Source: Pseudonocardia ammonioxydans
GTDB taxonomy: Bacteria > Actinomycetota > Actinomycetes > Mycobacteriales > Pseudonocardiaceae
Direction of reading: 5' to 3'
DNA length: 64,000 nucleotides
Assembly: GCF_900115005.1 (NCBI RefSeq)
Contig: NZ_FOUY01000001.1
Span: forward strand, 434,001 to 498,000
The notes under the pieces are model-generated. The model searched no databases. It was not told the DNA's origin and was given only the letters and a program-made list of their open reading frames with translations. Shown piece by piece: positions 52,107 to 61,055 of this stretch (position 1 is its first letter; every line of letters starts with the position of its first letter). A program made the translations under genes and the position numbers.

Positions 52107-52981
52107 AACCGATCATGCGGCAGCTGTGGACGTGGTTCGGCCTCGGCACCGTGGCCTGCCTGCTGCTGGCGATCTGGGCACTGTGGACCGCAGGTCTGTT
52201 CGAGGGTCCCGCTGCCCGGACGGTGCGCACGACGTCGGTCTACTCCGCGCCCGGGATCGAGCTCGACACCGCGGCCGCCGAGCGGATCATCGGCAACCGG
52301 CGGCTCGTCGTCGTGATGCCCGAGCCCGGTGCCGACCTGAGCGCGGAGTGCGACGCGCTGGGCAACGCGGCCGCGGGCACCCTGGTGCTGGCGATGGCCC
52401 GCGACGGCGACGAGTTCGACACCTACGGTTGCGGCTTCCTCGCGGGCGGGGAGGTCGACGACGGCGGCTTCGGCGAACGGGCGGTCGCGGAATCCAGGAT
52501 CGGCGCCGGGATCGACGGGTTCGTCGACCGGCCGCTGGACGCGCTGAAGGTCGTCGTCCTCAACTACGACCAGCTGGTCGACCTCGAGGTCCTGCCCGAC
52601 GACGCCCGCACGTTCAGCCCGTCCCTGCCGCGCTACCTCATCGCCGCCGCCGCGATCACCGCGGTCGTCGGCGGCGCGCTCGTGTTGTACCTCGCGGCGC
52701 ACCGGGCAGGCGCCCAGGCGGCGGCGAGCAGCGTCCGCCGCGAGGAGTCCGACGACACCCGCGCCGTGCTGAGCGCCGAGATGGCACTCGTCGCGCGACA
52801 GATCATCGACCTCGACGGGCGGCCCGGACACAAGCGCGCCGCCCGCCACACCCGCCTCGCCGTCGCCTACTCCACCCTGCTCGACGACATCACGGCCGCC
52901 GACCGCGACGGCCGGCCCGACTACGAACAGTTCATCAGCCGTGCCAAGGCGCTGTCCGGGGATCTGCGCGGACTGGAGTAG
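52103..52981 (+). CDS. unrecognised two-span membrane protein
   Basis: A 292-residue protein with an N-terminal helix (about 9-30, WFGLGTVACLLLAIWALWTAG), an outer domain of about 150 residues (RLVVVMPEPGADLSAECDA, TYGCGFLAGGEVDDGG), a second helix (about 176-198, YLIAAAAITAVVGGALVLYL) and a helical cytoplasmic tail (LSAEMALVARQIIDLDGRPG, YSTLLDDITAADRDGRPDY). The outer domain has two Cys (about 75 and 111) that could form a disulfide. It is coupled to the previous gene (ATGA). The outer segment has a faint likeness to TPM-type domains, but I do not assign it. Confidence 0.75.
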   Translation: MKPIMRQLWTWFGLGTVACLLLAIWALWTAGLFEGPAARTVRTTSVYSAPGIELDTAAAERIIGNRRLVVVMPEPGADLSAECDALGNAAAGTLVLAMARDGDEFDTYGCGFLAGGEVDDGGFGERAVAESRIGAGIDGFVDRPLDALKVVVLNYDQLVDLEVLPDDARTFSPSLPRYLIAAAAITAVVGGALVLYLAAHRAGAQAAASSVRREESDDTRAVLSAEMALVARQIIDLDGRPGHKRAARHTRLAVAYSTLLDDITAADRDGRPDYEQFISRAKALSGDLRGLE

Positions 52982-53036
52982 AGCCGGTCGACCGTCCAGC
53001 GCGCCCTGCGAGACCCTCGGCCGGGATGGTCACGCG

Positions 53037-53111
53037 TGGAGCCGGAGGTCGGGATCGAACCGACGACCTACTGTTTACAAGACAGTTGCTCTACCACTGA
53101 GCTACACCGGC
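53037..53111 (-). tRNA. thrT: tRNA-Thr (anticodon TGT)
   Basis: On the minus strand a full cloverleaf is read: acceptor GCCGGTG/CTCCGGC, D stem GCTC/GAGC, anticodon stem ACTGT/ACAGT with loop CTTGTAA (anticodon TGT, reading ACA), T stem GTCGG/CCGAC with TTCGATC, discriminator T and an encoded CCA at 53037-53039. Position 6-67 of the acceptor stem is a T-T mismatch. The symbol is a guess among several Thr tRNA names. Confidence 0.92.
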
Positions 53112-53220
53112 GGGTGATCCCAGCGTAACGGCTCTGCCGTCGTCGCAACCTCCTGGCCTGCCCATCCGTCGCACGGTGTGGGCCCGGCCGTGCCGCCGCA
53201 GGCGGCGCGGGCCCCGGCTC

Positions 53221-53226
53221 TAGCCT
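53221..53226 (+). promoter_or_regulatory. -10 element of the threonine exporter gene
   Basis: TAGCCT places transcription start near 53233, which rules out the GTG at 53228 as start and favours the GTG at 53258 or 53270. Confidence 0.45.
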
Positions 53227-53269
53227 GGTGGGGAGCCGAGCAGACATCCAGACGGAGGTGACGGGGATC

Positions 53270-54775
53270 GTGGCCGAGGACAGGCCGACAGCCGACCGGT
53301 TCGCGCGGCGGCTGCGAGGCGCGCTGCGCCGCGACGCCAAGCGGCTGCTGACCCCCGGCCCGTCGACGGTGCCGATGCTCATGCTCGGCCCCCAGGTGCC
53401 CGACGACGCCCAGGTCCAGCAGGTCCTCGACCTGTGCATGCGGATCGGCGAGATCGAGCTGTCGTCCGGGGAGTCGGTCGACGAGGTGACGGCCACGATG
53501 CTGCGCCTGGCCAACGCGGCCGGCCTGCCCGCCGTCGACGTCGACATCACGTTCACCTCGATCACGATGTGCTGCCACCGCGGGAACGCGGCCCAGCCGG
53601 TCACCACCATGCGCCTGGTCCGCTACCGCACCCTCGACCTCTCCCGGCTCGCCGAGACCGAGCAGGTCGTCCGGGACATCGAGGCGGGCCGGCTCGACGT
53701 GCGCGCGGCCTCCTCCCGGGTCTCCGAGGTCATGCGCAGCCCGCACCCCTACCCGCGCTGGATCGCGACGGTCGGCTGGGCCGGCCTGGCCGCCTCGATC
53801 GCCCTGCTGCTCGGTGGCGGGCCGGTCACCGCGACCGCCGCCTTCGTCACGACCGCGATCATCGACCGGATCGGGCGCTTCCTGTCCCGGCTGGGCGTCG
53901 CGGCGTTCTTCCAGCAGGCGCTCGGCGGGTTCCTCGTCACCGCCTCGACGATCCTGCTGATCGCGGTCGGCCTGTTCCCCGCCGGGACCCGACCATCGTT
54001 CATCGTCGCGGCGGGCATCACGGTGCTGCTGTCCGGGCTGAGCGTGGTCAGCACCGTGCAGGACGCCCTGACCGGCTACTACCTGACCTCGGCCGCGCGG
54101 ATCGTGGAGATCTCACTGCTCTCGGCCGGGCTGCTGACCGGGGTCGTCCTCGGCCTGCAACTGGGCTTCCAGTTCGACGTGACGATCGAGGTGTCCGGGG
54201 ATCTGCCCTCCAGCGTCGGGCAGTTCGGACTGTCGATGATGTCCGGTGCGACGGCGGCGGCGTTCTACGCGCTCGCCGGGTACTCGCCGCTGAAGTCGCT
54301 GCCGATCGCGGGCGCCGTCGGCGGGGCCAGCTGGGCGGTCTACGGGTTGATGACCCAGGTGATCGGCGTCGGACCGGTGCCCTCCACCGGCGCCGCGGCG
54401 CTGGTCGTCGGCCTGGTCGCCGGGCTGCTGCGCCGGGGCACCGACACCCCGTCGATGGTCATCACGCTGGCCGGCGTCACCCCGCTGCTGCCCGGTCTCG
54501 CCGCCTACCAGGGCTTCTACCAGCTGGCCGTCGAGGGCGTCTCCGAAGGACTGGTCACGGTGACCGTCGCGCTGGCGCGCGGGCTCGCGCTGGCCGCGGG
54601 CGTGGCGCTGGGCATCTTCATCACCCGCCCGCAGCGCACGCCGGAGGAGACCCCGTCCAACGACTCGCCGTCGTCGGTCTCGTCGACCGGTTCGGGCTTC
54701 ATGCAGGCCCCGACCCCCACCCCGGAGCGGCCGGAGGCCGCCGACACCGCGCCGGTACCCGCGGAACCGAAGTAG
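53270..54775 (+). CDS. threonine/serine exporter family protein (ThrE-like)
   Basis: A protein of 501 residues from GTG 53270. It has a cytoplasmic N-terminal domain (LMLGPQVPDDAQVQQVLDLC; VTATMLRLANAAGLPAVDVDIT; DIEAGRLDVRAASSRVSEV) and about ten membrane helices, the ThrE layout. ThrE exports threonine and serine using the proton gradient. GGAGG at 53254-53258 is 11 nt before the chosen start; GTG 53258 and 53228 are alternatives, the last being unlikely because it lies in the promoter. The C-terminal 55 residues are Pro/Ser/Thr-rich. It lies between a tRNA-Thr gene and otsA and is probably a single transcript. Confidence 0.88.
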   Translation: MAEDRPTADRFARRLRGALRRDAKRLLTPGPSTVPMLMLGPQVPDDAQVQQVLDLCMRIGEIELSSGESVDEVTATMLRLANAAGLPAVDVDITFTSITMCCHRGNAAQPVTTMRLVRYRTLDLSRLAETEQVVRDIEAGRLDVRAASSRVSEVMRSPHPYPRWIATVGWAGLAASIALLLGGGPVTATAAFVTTAIIDRIGRFLSRLGVAAFFQQALGGFLVTASTILLIAVGLFPAGTRPSFIVAAGITVLLSGLSVVSTVQDALTGYYLTSAARIVEISLLSAGLLTGVVLGLQLGFQFDVTIEVSGDLPSSVGQFGLSMMSGATAAAFYALAGYSPLKSLPIAGAVGGASWAVYGLMTQVIGVGPVPSTGAAALVVGLVAGLLRRGTDTPSMVITLAGVTPLLPGLAAYQGFYQLAVEGVSEGLVTVTVALARGLALAAGVALGIFITRPQRTPEETPSNDSPSSVSSTGSGFMQAPTPTPERPEAADTAPVPAEPK

Positions 54776-54826
54776 GCTCGGCGGCGGGCCGGGGACGAGC
54801 CCGGGCCCGCGCGTCGAGGAGGGTAT

Positions 54827-56245
54827 GTGACCAGCGGCGAACCGGTGACCGCGGCGGATCTGGTGGTGGTGGCCAACCGGCTGCCCGTGGACTACGAGGA
54901 GCGCCCGGACGGGAGCGTCGGCTGGAAGCGCAGCCCGGGTGGCCTGGTCACGGCGCTGGAACCGACGTTGCGGGCACGGGAGGGCGCCTGGGTCGGCTGG
55001 CCCGGCGTCCCGGACGTCGACGTCGAGCCGTTCGCCCAGGACGGCCTGTCGCTGTTCCCCGTGCGGCTGTCCGCACAGGAGGTGCAGGAGTACTACGAGG
55101 GCTTCTCCAACGCCACGCTGTGGCCGCTCTACCACGACGTCGTCGCCCAGCCGCAGTTCCACCGGCACTGGTGGCGCGCCTACACCGCGGTCAACCAGCG
55201 ATTCGCCGAGGAGGTCGCCCGGGTCGCCGCGCACGGTGCGACGGTCTGGGTGCAGGACTACCAGCTCCAGCTGGTGCCCGGCCGGCTGCGCGAGCTGCGC
55301 CCGGACCTGCGCATCGGCTTCTTCCTGCACATCCCGTTCCCGCCGGTCGAGCTGTTCCGCCAGCTCCCCTGGCGGACCCGGATCATGGAGGGGCTGCTCG
55401 GCGCGGACGTCATCGGCTTCCACACCGACGGCGGCGTCCGCAACTTCCACTGGCTCGCCCAGGAGCTCGCCGGGGCCTCCCCGGACGACGACCCGGAGTC
55501 CGTCCACTACGGCGACCGGCGGATCCGGCTCGGCGCCTTCCCGATCTCGATCGACTCGAAGCACCTCGACGAGGTGTCCCGGGCGAGCGAGGTCGTCGAG
55601 CGCGCCGCCCAGGTCCGCCGGGAGCTCGGGAACCCGACCAAGATCATCCTCGGGGTGGACCGGCTGGACTACACCAAGGGCATCGACGTCCGGCTGCGCG
55701 CCTTCCACGAGCTCCTCGAGGAGGAGCGCGTCACGGTCGACGATGCCGTGATGATCCAGCTCGCGACGCCGTCCCGGGAACGGGTCGAGCACTACCGGCA
55801 GATGCGCGACGAGATCGAGCTCTCGGTCGGGCGGATCAACGGCGAGTACGCCCGGGTCGGTCACCCGGCGGTGCACTACCTGCACCGGTCGCTGCCCCGC
55901 GAGGAGCTGGCCGCGTTCTTCCTCGCCGCGGACGTCATGCTCGTGACACCGCTGCGGGACGGCATGAACCTCGTCGCCAAGGAGTACGTCGCCTGCCGGC
56001 ACGACGACGGCGGCGTCCTGCTGCTCTCCGAGTTCACCGGCGCCGCGATCGAGCTCACCAGCGCGCTGCTGGTGAACCCGCACGACACCGACGGCGTCAA
56101 GGAGGCCCTGTACACGGCGCTGACGATGCCGCCGGAGGAGGCCGCCAAGCGGATGCGGACGCTGCGCCGTCAGGTCCTCGACCACGACGTCGACCGCTGG
56201 GCCCGCTCCTTCCTGACCGCGCTGGGTGTGCAGGTGGACGCGTGA
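54827..56245 (+). CDS. otsA: alpha,alpha-trehalose-phosphate synthase (UDP-forming)
   Basis: A 472-residue GT20 glycosyltransferase that makes trehalose 6-phosphate from UDP-glucose (or GDP/ADP-glucose) and glucose 6-phosphate. Clear family segments are [13 protein letters not shown] and [12 protein letters not shown] at the N-terminus, [63 protein letters not shown] and [20 protein letters not shown] 54827 follows GAGGAGGG. It is coupled to otsB downstream. Trehalose protects against osmotic and desiccation stress. Confidence 0.96.
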   Translation: MTSGEPVTAADLVVVANRLPVDYEERPDGSVGWKRSPGGLVTALEPTLRAREGAWVGWPGVPDVDVEPFAQDGLSLFPVRLSAQEVQEYYEGFSNATLWPLYHDVVAQPQFHRHWWRAYTAVNQRFAEEVARVAAHGATVWVQDYQLQLVPGRLRELRPDLRIGFFLHIPFPPVELFRQLPWRTRIMEGLLGADVIGFHTDGGVRNFHWLAQELAGASPDDDPESVHYGDRRIRLGAFPISIDSKHLDEVSRASEVVERAAQVRRELGNPTKIILGVDRLDYTKGIDVRLRAFHELLEEERVTVDDAVMIQLATPSRERVEHYRQMRDEIELSVGRINGEYARVGHPAVHYLHRSLPREELAAFFLAADVMLVTPLRDGMNLVAKEYVACRHDDGGVLLLSEFTGAAIELTSALLVNPHDTDGVKEALYTALTMPPEEAAKRMRTLRRQVLDHDVDRWARSFLTALGVQVDA

Positions 56246-57015
56246 GGGCAGGCCCCGTGACGCTGGACGAGGCGCTCGACCGGGTCGCCCGGGTGGGCCG
56301 GCTGCTGGTCGCGCTCGACTTCGACGGGGTGCTCGCCCCGCTGGTGGACGACCCGTCGGACTCCCGCCCGCTGCCGGGGTCCGCGCGGGCGGTCCGCCGG
56401 CTCGCCGGGCACGACACGACGACCGTGGTCATGGTCTCCGGGCGCGGCCTCGACGACCTCGCGACCGTGTCCGGGTTCGGCCCGCCGGTCGGGCTGGTCG
56501 GCAGCCACGGCGCCGAGTTCGATCCGGAGCTCGCCGCCCGGCTCGGCAAGGACGGGGTGCTGACCGAGGCCCAGGCCCGGCGCCGCACCGAGCTGCTGGC
56601 GGGCCTGCGGGAGGTGGTCGACGGGACGCCCGGCGCCCGGCTCGAGACCAAGCCTGCCGGTGCGGCGGTGCACGTGCGCGGGATGGCCCCGGCTGCCGGG
56701 ACGGCACTGCTGGAGCGGGTCGCGGCCGAGTGGGTGCGCGACGGCGTCGACGCGACCGAGGGCAAGGACGTCCTGGACCTGGCGGTGCTGCGGACCACCA
56801 AGGGGTCGGCGGTCGCCGCGCTGCGCGACGTGCTCGGAGCCGACGCGGTGCTGTTCGCCGGGGACGACGTCACCGACGAGTCCGTCTTCCGGATGCTGCG
56901 CGCCGGCGACGTCGGGATCAAGGTCGGCGACGGCGACACGGCGGCCGGGCACCGGGTGGCGGATCCGCACGAGCTGACCGGCGTGCTCGACGACCTCGTG
57001 GCCCGGCGGGGCTGA
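56242..57015 (+). CDS. otsB: trehalose-6-phosphate phosphatase
   Basis: A 257-residue HAD phosphatase that completes trehalose synthesis. The motifs are [15 protein letters not shown] (nucleophile Asp), [16 protein letters not shown], the Lys in ETKPAG and [15 protein letters not shown] 56242 overlaps the otsA stop (GTGA); a second in-frame GTG at 56257 also works. The gene ends in a hairpin terminator at 57003-57028, shared with the convergent LacI gene. Confidence 0.94.
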   Translation: MRAGPVTLDEALDRVARVGRLLVALDFDGVLAPLVDDPSDSRPLPGSARAVRRLAGHDTTTVVMVSGRGLDDLATVSGFGPPVGLVGSHGAEFDPELAARLGKDGVLTEAQARRRTELLAGLREVVDGTPGARLETKPAGAAVHVRGMAPAAGTALLERVAAEWVRDGVDATEGKDVLDLAVLRTTKGSAVAALRDVLGADAVLFAGDDVTDESVFRMLRAGDVGIKVGDGDTAAGHRVADPHELTGVLDDLVARRG

Positions 57016-57028
57016 CCGGCCCCGCCGG
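57003..57028. terminator. bidirectional hairpin between otsB and lacI-type gene
   Basis: CCGGCGGGGC and GCCCCGCCGG form a perfect 10-bp stem with loop TGACCG, overlapping the otsB stop codon and ending 5 bp from the LacI stop. Confidence 0.65.
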
Positions 57029-57033
57029 CGTCC

Positions 57034-58137
57034 TCACCAGCCGGAGAAGAACTCCCCGGACTGGCGCAGCGCCCGCGTCGTCGTCCCCGTGACCAGCTCG
57101 GTCGGGAGGGTGACCTGCTCGGAGATGTTCCGGTCGCCGCGCTCGAGCAGCAGCCGGCCGGCCTCGCGGCCCTTCTCCCGGAACGGCTGCCGGACCGTGG
57201 TCAACCCGACCCGGTCGGCCTCGGGCACGCCGTCGAACCCGGCGACCGACAGGTCCTCGGGCACCCGGAGGCCACGCTCACGGGCCTCCCCGAGCGCGCC
57301 GAGGGCGAGGATGTCGGAGGTGCAGACGAGCGCGGTGATCCGCGGGTGTGCCTCCAGCAGCGCGGCCGCGCCGTCCGCACCGGCCTCCGCGGTGTGTTCG
57401 AACCGCTCGATCACCGGGACCGACGACCAGTCGACGCCGGCCTCGGTGAACGCCTCGCGCAGCCCGGCGAGCCGCTCCCGCTGCACGCTGTAGGAACCGC
57501 CCTCCTGCCGGGCGAGGTCGGCGGGCCCGTCGTGGCGGCGGGAGCCGAGCCGCATGCACAGCACGCCGATCCGCCGGTGCCCCAGCTCCACCAGGTGCCT
57601 GCCGAGCGCGAGCGTGCCCGCACGGTCGTCCACCCCGACCCGGTCGACGCCCTCGACGGCGGCCGGCTGGTCGCACACCACGGTCGGGACCGGCCGCTGC
57701 AGCACGGCGCGGAAGTGCGGGTCGTCCTCGCTGACCGAGTAGACGACGAACCCGTCGACGCCCGCCTTGTACACGGCGTCGACGTCGGAGTGCTCGGGGC
57801 TGACCGGCACCAGCAGCAGGCCGGTCCCGGCCTTCTCGCAGGCCAGCGCCAGGCCCTCCAGGAACCCGGTCGCGCCGGGGTCGCGGAACGCGTAGCTGAG
57901 CGCCTCGGTGAGCAGCAGCCCCACCGCGCCGGCCCGACGGGTGCGCAGCGACCGGGCGACCGGGTCCGGGCCGGGGTAGCCGAGGCGGCGGGCCGCCTCC
58001 AGGACACGCTCGCGCAGCGGCGCCGACAGCTGGTCGGGCCGGTTGTAGGCGTTCGACACGGTCGTCCGGGACACGCCGAGCTCGGCGGCCAGCGACGCCA
58101 GCGTCGCCGGACGCCGCGGATGCGGGGGACCGGTCAT
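57034..58137 (-). CDS. LacI family transcriptional regulator
   Basis: A 367-residue LacI/PurR protein. The N-terminal helix-turn-helix and hinge are TLASLAAELGVSRTTVSNAYN and RLGYPGPDPVARSLRTRR; the periplasmic-binding-protein-like core follows with VDGFVVYSVSEDDPHF, GHRRIGVLCMRLGSR, TALVCTSDILALGALGEAR and PEDLSVAGFDGVPEADRVGLTTVRQPF. ATG 58135-58137 is 7 nt after TACCGT (58145-58150), so it may be leaderless. Position next to otsAB suggests, but does not prove, control of trehalose genes. Confidence 0.9.
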   Translation of the reverse strand: MTGPPHPRRPATLASLAAELGVSRTTVSNAYNRPDQLSAPLRERVLEAARRLGYPGPDPVARSLRTRRAGAVGLLLTEALSYAFRDPGATGFLEGLALACEKAGTGLLLVPVSPEHSDVDAVYKAGVDGFVVYSVSEDDPHFRAVLQRPVPTVVCDQPAAVEGVDRVGVDDRAGTLALGRHLVELGHRRIGVLCMRLGSRRHDGPADLARQEGGSYSVQRERLAGLREAFTEAGVDWSSVPVIERFEHTAEAGADGAAALLEAHPRITALVCTSDILALGALGEARERGLRVPEDLSVAGFDGVPEADRVGLTTVRQPFREKGREAGRLLLERGDRNISEQVTLPTELVTGTTTRALRQSGEFFSGW

Positions 58138-58226
58138 CCTCCGAACGGTAGCCGCGCGGTCACGCACGTGGAAGGCCACCCCGGGCCCGCCACGCGGATC
58201 ACATCGGCAGCGGGCACCTCCGCCTG

Positions 58227-58232
58227 TAGAGT
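58227..58232 (+). promoter_or_regulatory. -10 element of the zinc uptake operon
   Basis: TAGAGT; the expected transcription start falls inside the Zur-like box that begins at 58237. Confidence 0.45.
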
Positions 58233-58236
58233 GAAT

Positions 58237-58252
58237 TGAGAACGATTTTCGA
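58237..58252. promoter_or_regulatory. Zur box-like palindrome
   Basis: TGAGAACGATTTTCGA resembles the actinobacterial Zur consensus TGAAAATGATTTTCA. It overlaps the start of transcription of the zinc ABC transporter operon, consistent with repression when zinc is sufficient. Confidence 0.6.
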
Positions 58253-58288
58253 TAGTGACATGTCGATATGTTGATGAGAGGTCCGTTC

Positions 58289-59323
58289 GTGTCCCGACAC
58301 CCGCTCCGTACGGCCGCGCTCGTGGCCGGGCCGGTCGCACTGACCCTGGCCCTGACCGCGTGCGGGTCGAGCCAGACCGACACCCCGAGCACCCCCGACA
58401 CCCCGCAGGTCTCCGTGGTCGCCTCGACCGATGCCTGGGGGGCCGTGGCACGTGCCGTCGGCGGCAACCTCGTCCAGGTGGAGTCGATCATCGATTCACC
58501 CGGCGTCGACCCGCACGGCTACGAGGCCACCCCGGCCGACGCGACCACGGTCGGCGACGCACAGCTGATCGTGCGCAACGGCGGGGGGTACGACGCGTTC
58601 ATGACCGACCTCGTCGGCGCCTCGACCGGCAACGCCCCGGTGATCGACGCCGTGGAGGTCTCGGGCGGCGAAGGCGGCCACGAGCACGAGCACGAGGGCG
58701 AGCACGGGGGCGAGGCCGCCGCCGGGCACGAGGGCGAGGCCGGGCACGAGCACGAGGGCGAGGCCGCCGCCGGGCACGAGCACGAGCACGGCGCCGGCAA
58801 CGAGCACGTCTGGTACAACCTGACGGCCGTGCAGCAGGTCGCCGACGCGCTCGCCCAGCAGCTGACGACGATCGACCCGGCGCACACCGACTACTACGAC
58901 ACCAACGCCGAGGCACTGCGCGGCGGCCTGCAGCAGCTGACGTCCAAGGCCACCGACATCGGGCGCACGCACCCGGGCGCCCGGGTCGCGGTCACCGAGC
59001 CCGTACCGGAGCACCTGCTCCACACCGCGGGCGTGGAGAACGTGACGCCGCCGGAGTTCACGTCGGCGGTCGAGGAGGGGAACGACCCGCCGGCCGCCGT
59101 CGTCGCCCGGACGCTCGACCTGTTCCGCGCCCAGCCGCCGGTCGACGCACTGGTGGTCAACAGCCAGACGGGTTCCACGAGCACCGACCAGGTCCGGACG
59201 GCGGCCGAGGAGGCCGGGGTCCCGGTGGTCGAGATGTCCGAGACCCTGCCCGAAGGGGTCGACGACTACGTGCTGTGGATGAACGCCAATCTCGACCAGC
59301 TCCGTGCCGCGCTCGACCGGTAG
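58289..59323 (+). CDS. znuA: zinc ABC transporter substrate-binding lipoprotein (ZnuA-like)
   Basis: A 344-residue secreted lipoprotein. The signal peptide ends in the lipobox LTAC, followed by a cluster A-I metal-binding fold (VSVVASTDAWGAVARAVGGN; DPHGYEATPADA, first His; EPVPEHLLHTAG; MSETLPEG). Between the first two ligands is a His/Glu-rich loop of about 45 residues, a feature of zinc-specific proteins that captures zinc. GTG 58289 is preferred because GAGAGG lies 7 nt before it; ATG 58274 and 58268 are alternatives. It heads the znuABC-type operon. Confidence 0.92.
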   Translation: MSRHPLRTAALVAGPVALTLALTACGSSQTDTPSTPDTPQVSVVASTDAWGAVARAVGGNLVQVESIIDSPGVDPHGYEATPADATTVGDAQLIVRNGGGYDAFMTDLVGASTGNAPVIDAVEVSGGEGGHEHEHEGEHGGEAAAGHEGEAGHEHEGEAAAGHEHEHGAGNEHVWYNLTAVQQVADALAQQLTTIDPAHTDYYDTNAEALRGGLQQLTSKATDIGRTHPGARVAVTEPVPEHLLHTAGVENVTPPEFTSAVEEGNDPPAAVVARTLDLFRAQPPVDALVVNSQTGSTSTDQVRTAAEEAGVPVVEMSETLPEGVDDYVLWMNANLDQLRAALDR

Positions 59324-59351
59324 GGAACCACGGAGGGAGGAGACGGACCGG

Positions 59352-60194
59352 ATGAGCCAGACCGCCGCACCCCCCGCGCTCTCGCTGCGCGGGGCGGGAC
59401 TGCGCTTCGGTGACCGGACCCTGTGGTCCGGCCTCGACCTCGACGTGTCACCCGGCGAGTTCGTCGCCGTGCTCGGCCCCAACGGCTCCGGCAAGACGAC
59501 GCTGATCCGGGTGCTGCTCGGCCTGCTGCCGCTCTCCGAGGGCGAGGTCAGGGTGGCCGGCCACGTACCGCGGCGCGGGAGCCCGGAGATCGGTTACGTG
59601 CCCCAGCAGCAGCCGCTCGACCCCGATCTGCCGCTGCGCGGGCGCGACCTCGTCGGGCTCGGCCTGGACGGGCACCGGTTCGGTCCCGGATGGCTGCGCG
59701 AGCGCCGCACCCGCCGCGAGCGGGTCGACCGCGCCCTGGAACAGGTGGGCGGCACCCGCTACGCCGGCGCACCCGTCGGGCGCCTCTCCGGTGGCGAGCA
59801 GCAGCGGCTGCGGATCGCCCAGGCGCTCGTCGGGGACCCGGCCGTGCTGCTGTGCGACGAACCGTTGCTCTCGCTCGACCTGTCCCATCAGCGCACCGTC
59901 ACGCGGTTGATCGACGAGCGTCGCCGGGCGGCGGACTCCGCCGTGCTGTTCGTGACCCACGAGATCAACCCGGTGCTCCCGCTGGTCGACCGGGTCCTCT
60001 ACCTGGTCGACGGCCGGTTCCGGATCGGCCCCACCTCGGAGGTCATGACCTCCGAGGTGCTCTCCGAGCTGTACCGCACCGAGGTGGACGTGCTGCGGGT
60101 GCGCGACCGGCTGGTCGTCGTCGGCGCCGAGGAGCACGACCACCACGAGGCCCCCGGGCCGCGGGACGTGCTCGCGGTCGGAGGTGGCGCCTGA
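59352..60194 (+). CDS. znuC: zinc ABC transporter ATP-binding protein (ZnuC-like)
   Basis: A 280-residue ABC ATPase. Walker A GPNGSGKTT is at about residues 42-50, the Q-loop in GYVPQQQPLDPDLP, the signature LSGGEQQR near 147, Walker B VLLCDEPLLSLD near 168 and the H-loop VTHEINPV. A His-rich C-terminal segment (EEHDHHEAP) may respond to zinc. GGAGG sites precede ATG 59352. It lies 28 bp after the binding protein gene and overlaps the permease gene. Confidence 0.93.
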   Translation: MSQTAAPPALSLRGAGLRFGDRTLWSGLDLDVSPGEFVAVLGPNGSGKTTLIRVLLGLLPLSEGEVRVAGHVPRRGSPEIGYVPQQQPLDPDLPLRGRDLVGLGLDGHRFGPGWLRERRTRRERVDRALEQVGGTRYAGAPVGRLSGGEQQRLRIAQALVGDPAVLLCDEPLLSLDLSHQRTVTRLIDERRRAADSAVLFVTHEINPVLPLVDRVLYLVDGRFRIGPTSEVMTSEVLSELYRTEVDVLRVRDRLVVVGAEEHDHHEAPGPRDVLAVGGGA

Positions 60195-61039
60195 TGGACG
60201 AGCTGCTCTCCTTCGACGACACCCTGGAGCTGCTCGGCGAGCCGTTCGTGCAGAACGCGTTGATCGCGTGTGCGGTGCTCGGCGTGGTCGCGGGCCTGCT
60301 CGCGCCGCTGGTCGTCAGCCGCGGCATGTCGTTCGCCGTGCACGGCACCGCGGAGCTCGCCTTCACCGGTGGCGCCGCCGCGCTGCTGGTCGGCCTGGAG
60401 ATCGGGCTGGGCTCGGTGATCGGCGCGGTGGTCGCGGCGACGATCTTCGGGGTGCTCGGGCTGCGGCGCCGCGAGCGGGACTCGGTGATCGGTGTCGTGA
60501 TGGCGTTCGGGCTCGGCCTGGGCGTGCTGTTCCTGTCGCTGTACGACGGCCGTTCCGCCAACCGGTTCGGCCTGCTCACCGGCTCGATCGTCTCCGTCGA
60601 CGGCACGAACCTGTGGGTGCTCGGCGCCGTCACGGTGCTGGTGCTGGCCACGCTGCTCGTGGTGCACCGGCCGCTGCTGTTCGCCAGCACCGACCCGGAC
60701 GTCGCGCTCGCCCGCGGGGTGCCGGTGCGGGCGCTGTCGCTGGTGTTCGCGGTGCTGGTCGGGCTGGTCACGGCGCTGGCGGTGCCGATCGTCGGGGCGA
60801 TCCTGGTGCTCTCGGTGATGATCGTGCCGGGTGCCGCGGCCAACCGGGTCACGGCCAGCCCCGTGCTCGCGACCCTCCTCGCGATCGCCATCGCCGAGGT
60901 CTCGCTGGTCGGCGGGACGATCCTGTCGCTGGCACCGGGGCTGCCGGTGTCGGCGTTCGTGGCGACGATCGGGTTCATCGCCTACCTGCTGTGCCGGCTG
61001 GTCGCCCGGCTCCGCGGCCGGGCGCCGGTGCGCGCCTGA
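60194..61039 (+). CDS. znuB: zinc ABC transporter permease (ZnuB-like)
   Basis: A 281-residue membrane protein of the ABC-3 family with about eight helices. LAPLVVSRGMSFAVHGTAELAFTGGA is the conserved N-terminal segment, shown here by its core SFAVHGTAELAFTGG. PDVALARGVPVRALSLVFAV is the coupling region. Its ATG shares one base with the upstream stop (TGATG). It completes the three-gene zinc uptake operon controlled from the Zur-like box. Confidence 0.93.
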   Translation: MDELLSFDDTLELLGEPFVQNALIACAVLGVVAGLLAPLVVSRGMSFAVHGTAELAFTGGAAALLVGLEIGLGSVIGAVVAATIFGVLGLRRRERDSVIGVVMAFGLGLGVLFLSLYDGRSANRFGLLTGSIVSVDGTNLWVLGAVTVLVLATLLVVHRPLLFASTDPDVALARGVPVRALSLVFAVLVGLVTALAVPIVGAILVLSVMIVPGAAANRVTASPVLATLLAIAIAEVSLVGGTILSLAPGLPVSAFVATIGFIAYLLCRLVARLRGRAPVRA

Positions 61040-61055
61040 GGGACCCGCCGAGGCG

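Noticed and set aside
53228..53269. GTG 53228 as start of the threonine exporter
   Set aside because: The -10 element TAGCCT at 53221-53226 would start transcription after this codon.
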